From NCBI GenBank assembly GCA_003222555.1, contig QHWL01000042.1, positions 1-7,434 of the forward strand: a stretch of 7,434 nucleotides of DNA, given 5' to 3'. The position numbers and the translations under genes are program-made. This DNA comes from Acidobacteriota bacterium. GTDB lineage: Bacteria > Acidobacteriota > Vicinamibacteria > Vicinamibacterales > CAVVIG01. Shown here one piece after another: positions 5,749 to 7,434 of this stretch. The notes below the pieces were generated by a model. The model was not told the DNA's origin and ran no database searches. It saw only the letters and a list, made by a program, of their open reading frames with translations. How positions within the stretch are numbered: position 1 is the stretch's first letter; each line of letters starts with the position of its first letter.

Positions 5749-7014
5749 ATGCCCATCCCAGCCACGCGCGTCCTCGTCGCGGGCGTCTCGACCCGGGCGG
5801 CCGCCGAATCGGCTGCGCGAGCCGGTTTCGTGGTGACGGCAATCGATGCCTTCGGGGATCTCGACCAGCACGCATCGGTGCGCGCGCTCTCGCTTGGGCG
5901 GAGCTTTGCCGCGCACGCCGCGGCGCGCGCAGCCCGGAGCATCGAGTGCGATGCGGTCGTGTATCTCTCGAGCTTCGAGAATCATCCGACGGCCGTGAGC
6001 ACGCTCGCCGAAGGGCGGGCCTTGTGGGGGAACACGCCTGCGGTGCTTCGACGCGTCCGCGATCCGGTGCTCGTCATGCGTGCGCTGCGCTGCCGAGGCT
6101 ACGCCGTGCCCGACGTGTACGCAGCGCCCGGCTCTAGCCAGACTTCGGTGCACTCGCGGCACGAGAAGGTCCGGCTAAAGCCGGACGCTACGTCTGACGA
6201 CGACAAAGTCCGGCGGAAGCCGGGCTCGACGGCCGACACTACGTCCGTTAACGACGGCCGCTGGCTCGTGAAGCCGCTCGCTTCGGGGGGCGGGCACCGG
6301 GTACGGCCGTGGCGTCGCGAGACGGGCCTGCCGCGTCGGTGCTACCTGCAGGAACTGGTGGATGGGACGCCCGGCTCGGTAGTGTTCGTCGCGTCAGGGG
6401 GGCGCACAGTGCCGCTGGGCGTGTCACGCCAGCTGATCGGCGATCACGCCTTCGGGGCCGCTGGATACCGGTACTGCGGGAATATCCTTGCGGCCGGCGA
6501 CGCTGACGATACTGCGCTCGTGCACCGGGCGTCCGCGCTCGCCAGCGCCGTGGTCGAGGAGTTCGGCCTCGTGGGCGTCAACGGTATCGACTTCGTGGCC
6601 CGCGCCGGCCTCCCATACGCCATCGAAGTGAACCCGCGCTGGACCGCGTCCATGGAACTCGTAGAGCGGGCGTACGGTCTCTCGGTGTTCGGGGCGCACG
6701 CGGCCGCGTGCGCCGCCGCTGGCCTGCCTGAGTTCGATCTCGTGCGAGCGCAACGCGGCGCGGGCGCCGTCGGCAAGGCGGTAGTGTTCGCGCGGCGGGA
6801 CGCCGCGATCGGTGACACGCGAGCGTGGCTCCCGGGAGACGCTGCCGCGAGCGTCCGCGACGTGCCGCACAGGGGTCAACGAATCCCCGCTGGTCGAGCG
6901 GTGTGCACGGTGTTCGCCGCCGGCCGCGACATGCGCGCATGCTACACCGCGCTGGTCCGACGCGCCGAGCGCGTGTACGCGGAGCTCGCCGCATGGGAAC
7001 GCGGGGTCGCATAA
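5749..7014 (+). CDS. ATP-grasp ligase (COG2232-like carboligase), with in-frame palindromic repeat insertion
   Basis: This is a 421-residue ATP-grasp enzyme, a family that joins an acid to an amine or thiol through an acyl-phosphate. The N-terminal pre-ATP-grasp domain starts RVLVAGVSTRAAAESAARAG and includes AIDAFGDLDQ and YLSSFENHP. The ATP-binding core has the Lys of WLVKPLASGGGHRV (Lys175, loop 179-183), YLQELVDG (Glu202), GVNGIDFV (Asp281) and the metal-binding IEVNPRW (Glu293, Asn295). The key residues look intact, so it should be active. Residues 140-166 (KVRLKPDAT ... TADTTS) are encoded by two copies of a palindromic repeat lying between the two domains. ATG 5749 is preferred; GTG 5746 is adjacent, and no Shine-Dalgarno is visible for either. 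The pattern recalls the archaeal-type ATP-grasp proteins found with bacterial H4MPT genes. A ligation step in cofactor synthesis (for example glutamate addition) is an inference; the substrate cannot be read from the sequence. Confidence 0.9.
   Translation: MPIPATRVLVAGVSTRAAAESAARAGFVVTAIDAFGDLDQHASVRALSLGRSFAAHAAARAARSIECDAVVYLSSFENHPTAVSTLAEGRALWGNTPAVLRRVRDPVLVMRALRCRGYAVPDVYAAPGSSQTSVHSRHEKVRLKPDATSDDDKVRRKPGSTADTTSVNDGRWLVKPLASGGGHRVRPWRRETGLPRRCYLQELVDGTPGSVVFVASGGRTVPLGVSRQLIGDHAFGAAGYRYCGNILAAGDADDTALVHRASALASAVVEEFGLVGVNGIDFVARAGLPYAIEVNPRWTASMELVERAYGLSVFGAHAAACAAAGLPEFDLVRAQRGAGAVGKAVVFARRDAAIGDTRAWLPGDAAASVRDVPHRGQRIPAGRAVCTVFAAGRDMRACYTALVRRAERVYAELAAWERGVA
6166..6244 (+). repeat. 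Two in-frame copies of the VRLKPDAT palindromic repeat within the ATP-grasp gene
   Basis: Copy one (6166-6193) has the hairpin GTCCGGC (6169-6175), TAAA, GCCGGAC (6180-6186), followed by GCTACGT. Copy two (6205-6244) has GTCCGGC (6208-6214), GGAA, GCCGGGC (6219-6225, one G-U pair), then 12 extra bases before ACTACGT. Both begin in the same codon phase, giving KVRLKPDAT and KVRRKPGST. Compared with the intergenic copy at 4423-4450, the stem pair changes from C-G to G-C on both sides, a compensatory change. Confidence 0.85.
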
Positions 7015-7042
7015 CCCTTGTTCGTAAGCTTTAACAGTCGGC

Positions 7043-7174
7043 GAAAAAATACGACGTGTGAACGCAGAGCTCGCAGAGCACGCCGAGAAATCCTTTATTA
7101 TTTTTCTCTGCGGCCTCTGCGGTCTCTGCGTTGAACGTGATTTGTTACCACTGTGTTCAAACGTCGTATTCTTT
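7043..7174. repeat. Nested inverted-repeat element (MITE-like) between convergent genes
   Basis: Outer arms at 7048-7067 (AATACGACGT, then GTGAACGCAG) and 7151-7170 are complementary at 18 of 20 positions. Inside, arms 7061-7090 and 7103-7132 are complementary at 25 of 30 positions around an AT-rich 12-base loop. Each inner arm is built of three 9-base NNCGCAGAG-type units followed by AAA. T-rich runs lie outside both ends (TTTTTT on the minus strand at 7048-7043, CTTTT on the plus strand at 7171-7175), so it could serve as a two-way terminator between the ATP-grasp gene and the facing hydrolase gene. No target-site duplication is obvious and no protein is encoded. Confidence 0.75.
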
Positions 7175-7434
7175 TCAATGAGCTGATGTCTGCCTGACTT
7201 TCGGCTTGCCGTTTTTGGCCTTGGCAGGCACGTTCCGGTCGGCCCAGTTCAGGATGACGTCCGCGACCTCGAGATTGTTCGTACCATCCATCATCATGTG
7301 GGTAGTGCCCTGGAAGATCGGGTTCCCCAGTTCGTCCAGCTTGATATAGTCGGCCTTCGCAATTCCGTGACCGCCCGCGCGCCGTGCATTGATCGCATCG
7401 ACGGTCGTTTGGCACACCGCGCTCGTCGCCGTGT
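7175..7434 (-). CDS. Probable alpha/beta hydrolase, C-terminal end (5' truncated by window edge)
   Basis: Reading from the window edge on the minus strand, the frame is open (T-A-T-S-A-V-C-Q-T-T-V-D-A-I-N) to a TGA at 7177-7175, giving about 85 residues. The stretch DYIKLDELGNPIFQGTTHMMM followed by DGTNNLEVADVILNWADRNV resembles the end of secreted alpha/beta-hydrolase esterases in which the catalytic His sits in a G-x-x-H-M-M-M motif, followed by an N-N-L-E-V-A-D-x-I helix. The tail is basic and glycine/lysine-rich. The Ser and Asp of the triad would lie outside the window. A GTG at 7417 is in frame but is probably internal. It faces the C1 cluster and is separated from it by the inverted-repeat element, so it is unlikely to belong to the same transcription unit. 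Confidence 0.6.
   Translation of the reverse strand, partial: TATSAVCQTTVDAINARRAGGHGIAKADYIKLDELGNPIFQGTTHMMMDGTNNLEVADVILNWADRNVPAKAKNGKPKVRQTSAH

Overview
This GC-rich window looks like a chromosomal piece from a member of Acidobacteriota, most likely Vicinamibacteria (subdivision 6). That placement is inference from the combination of a TonB-dependent receptor with an N-terminal carboxypeptidase-regulatory-like domain, the short 'GDxRGHWEGNxLVVETxNF' family that often precedes such receptors, and a palindromic repeat that translates as VRLKPDAT. No taxonomic marker gene is present.

Layout. (1) Bases 1-437: the 3' part of a conserved protein of unknown function. (2) Bases 488-2778: a TonB-dependent outer-membrane receptor broken by a frameshift at about 797-802 and an in-frame TAG at 1849-1851, although the coding sequence is otherwise preserved to the terminal Phe. 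(3) Bases 2962-7014: a four-gene, same-strand one-carbon cluster: fae (formaldehyde-activating enzyme), mtdB (methylene-tetrahydromethanopterin dehydrogenase), a DUF1464 ASKHA-fold protein, and an ATP-grasp ligase resembling the COG2232 carboligases. (4) Bases 7015-7174: a nested inverted-repeat block. (5) Bases 7175-7434, minus strand: the C-terminal end of a probable alpha/beta hydrolase.

How the genes work together. Fae condenses formaldehyde with tetrahydromethanopterin (H4MPT), and MtdB oxidises the methylene product to methenyl-H4MPT. These are the first two steps of H4MPT-linked formaldehyde oxidation. The later steps (Mch, Fhc) are not in the window. The DUF1464 protein and the ATP-grasp enzyme both have archaeal-type relatives and share the cluster, so a role in making or modifying the archaeal-type cofactor (H4MPT or methylofuran) is a reasonable but unproven guess.

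The most unusual feature is the repeat content. Each gap in the C1 cluster holds different repeat structures: a GC hairpin, a VRLKPDAT-type palindrome followed by 9-nt CAGAG units, and a 7-nt AATTAGG array that supplies the stop codon of the DUF1464 gene. The palindrome seen between mtdB and DUF1464 also occurs twice inside the ATP-grasp coding sequence, in frame, in the linker just before the ATP-binding domain. This resembles Rickettsia-type palindromic elements that insert into genes. A compensatory base-pair change between copies suggests that the hairpin is conserved.
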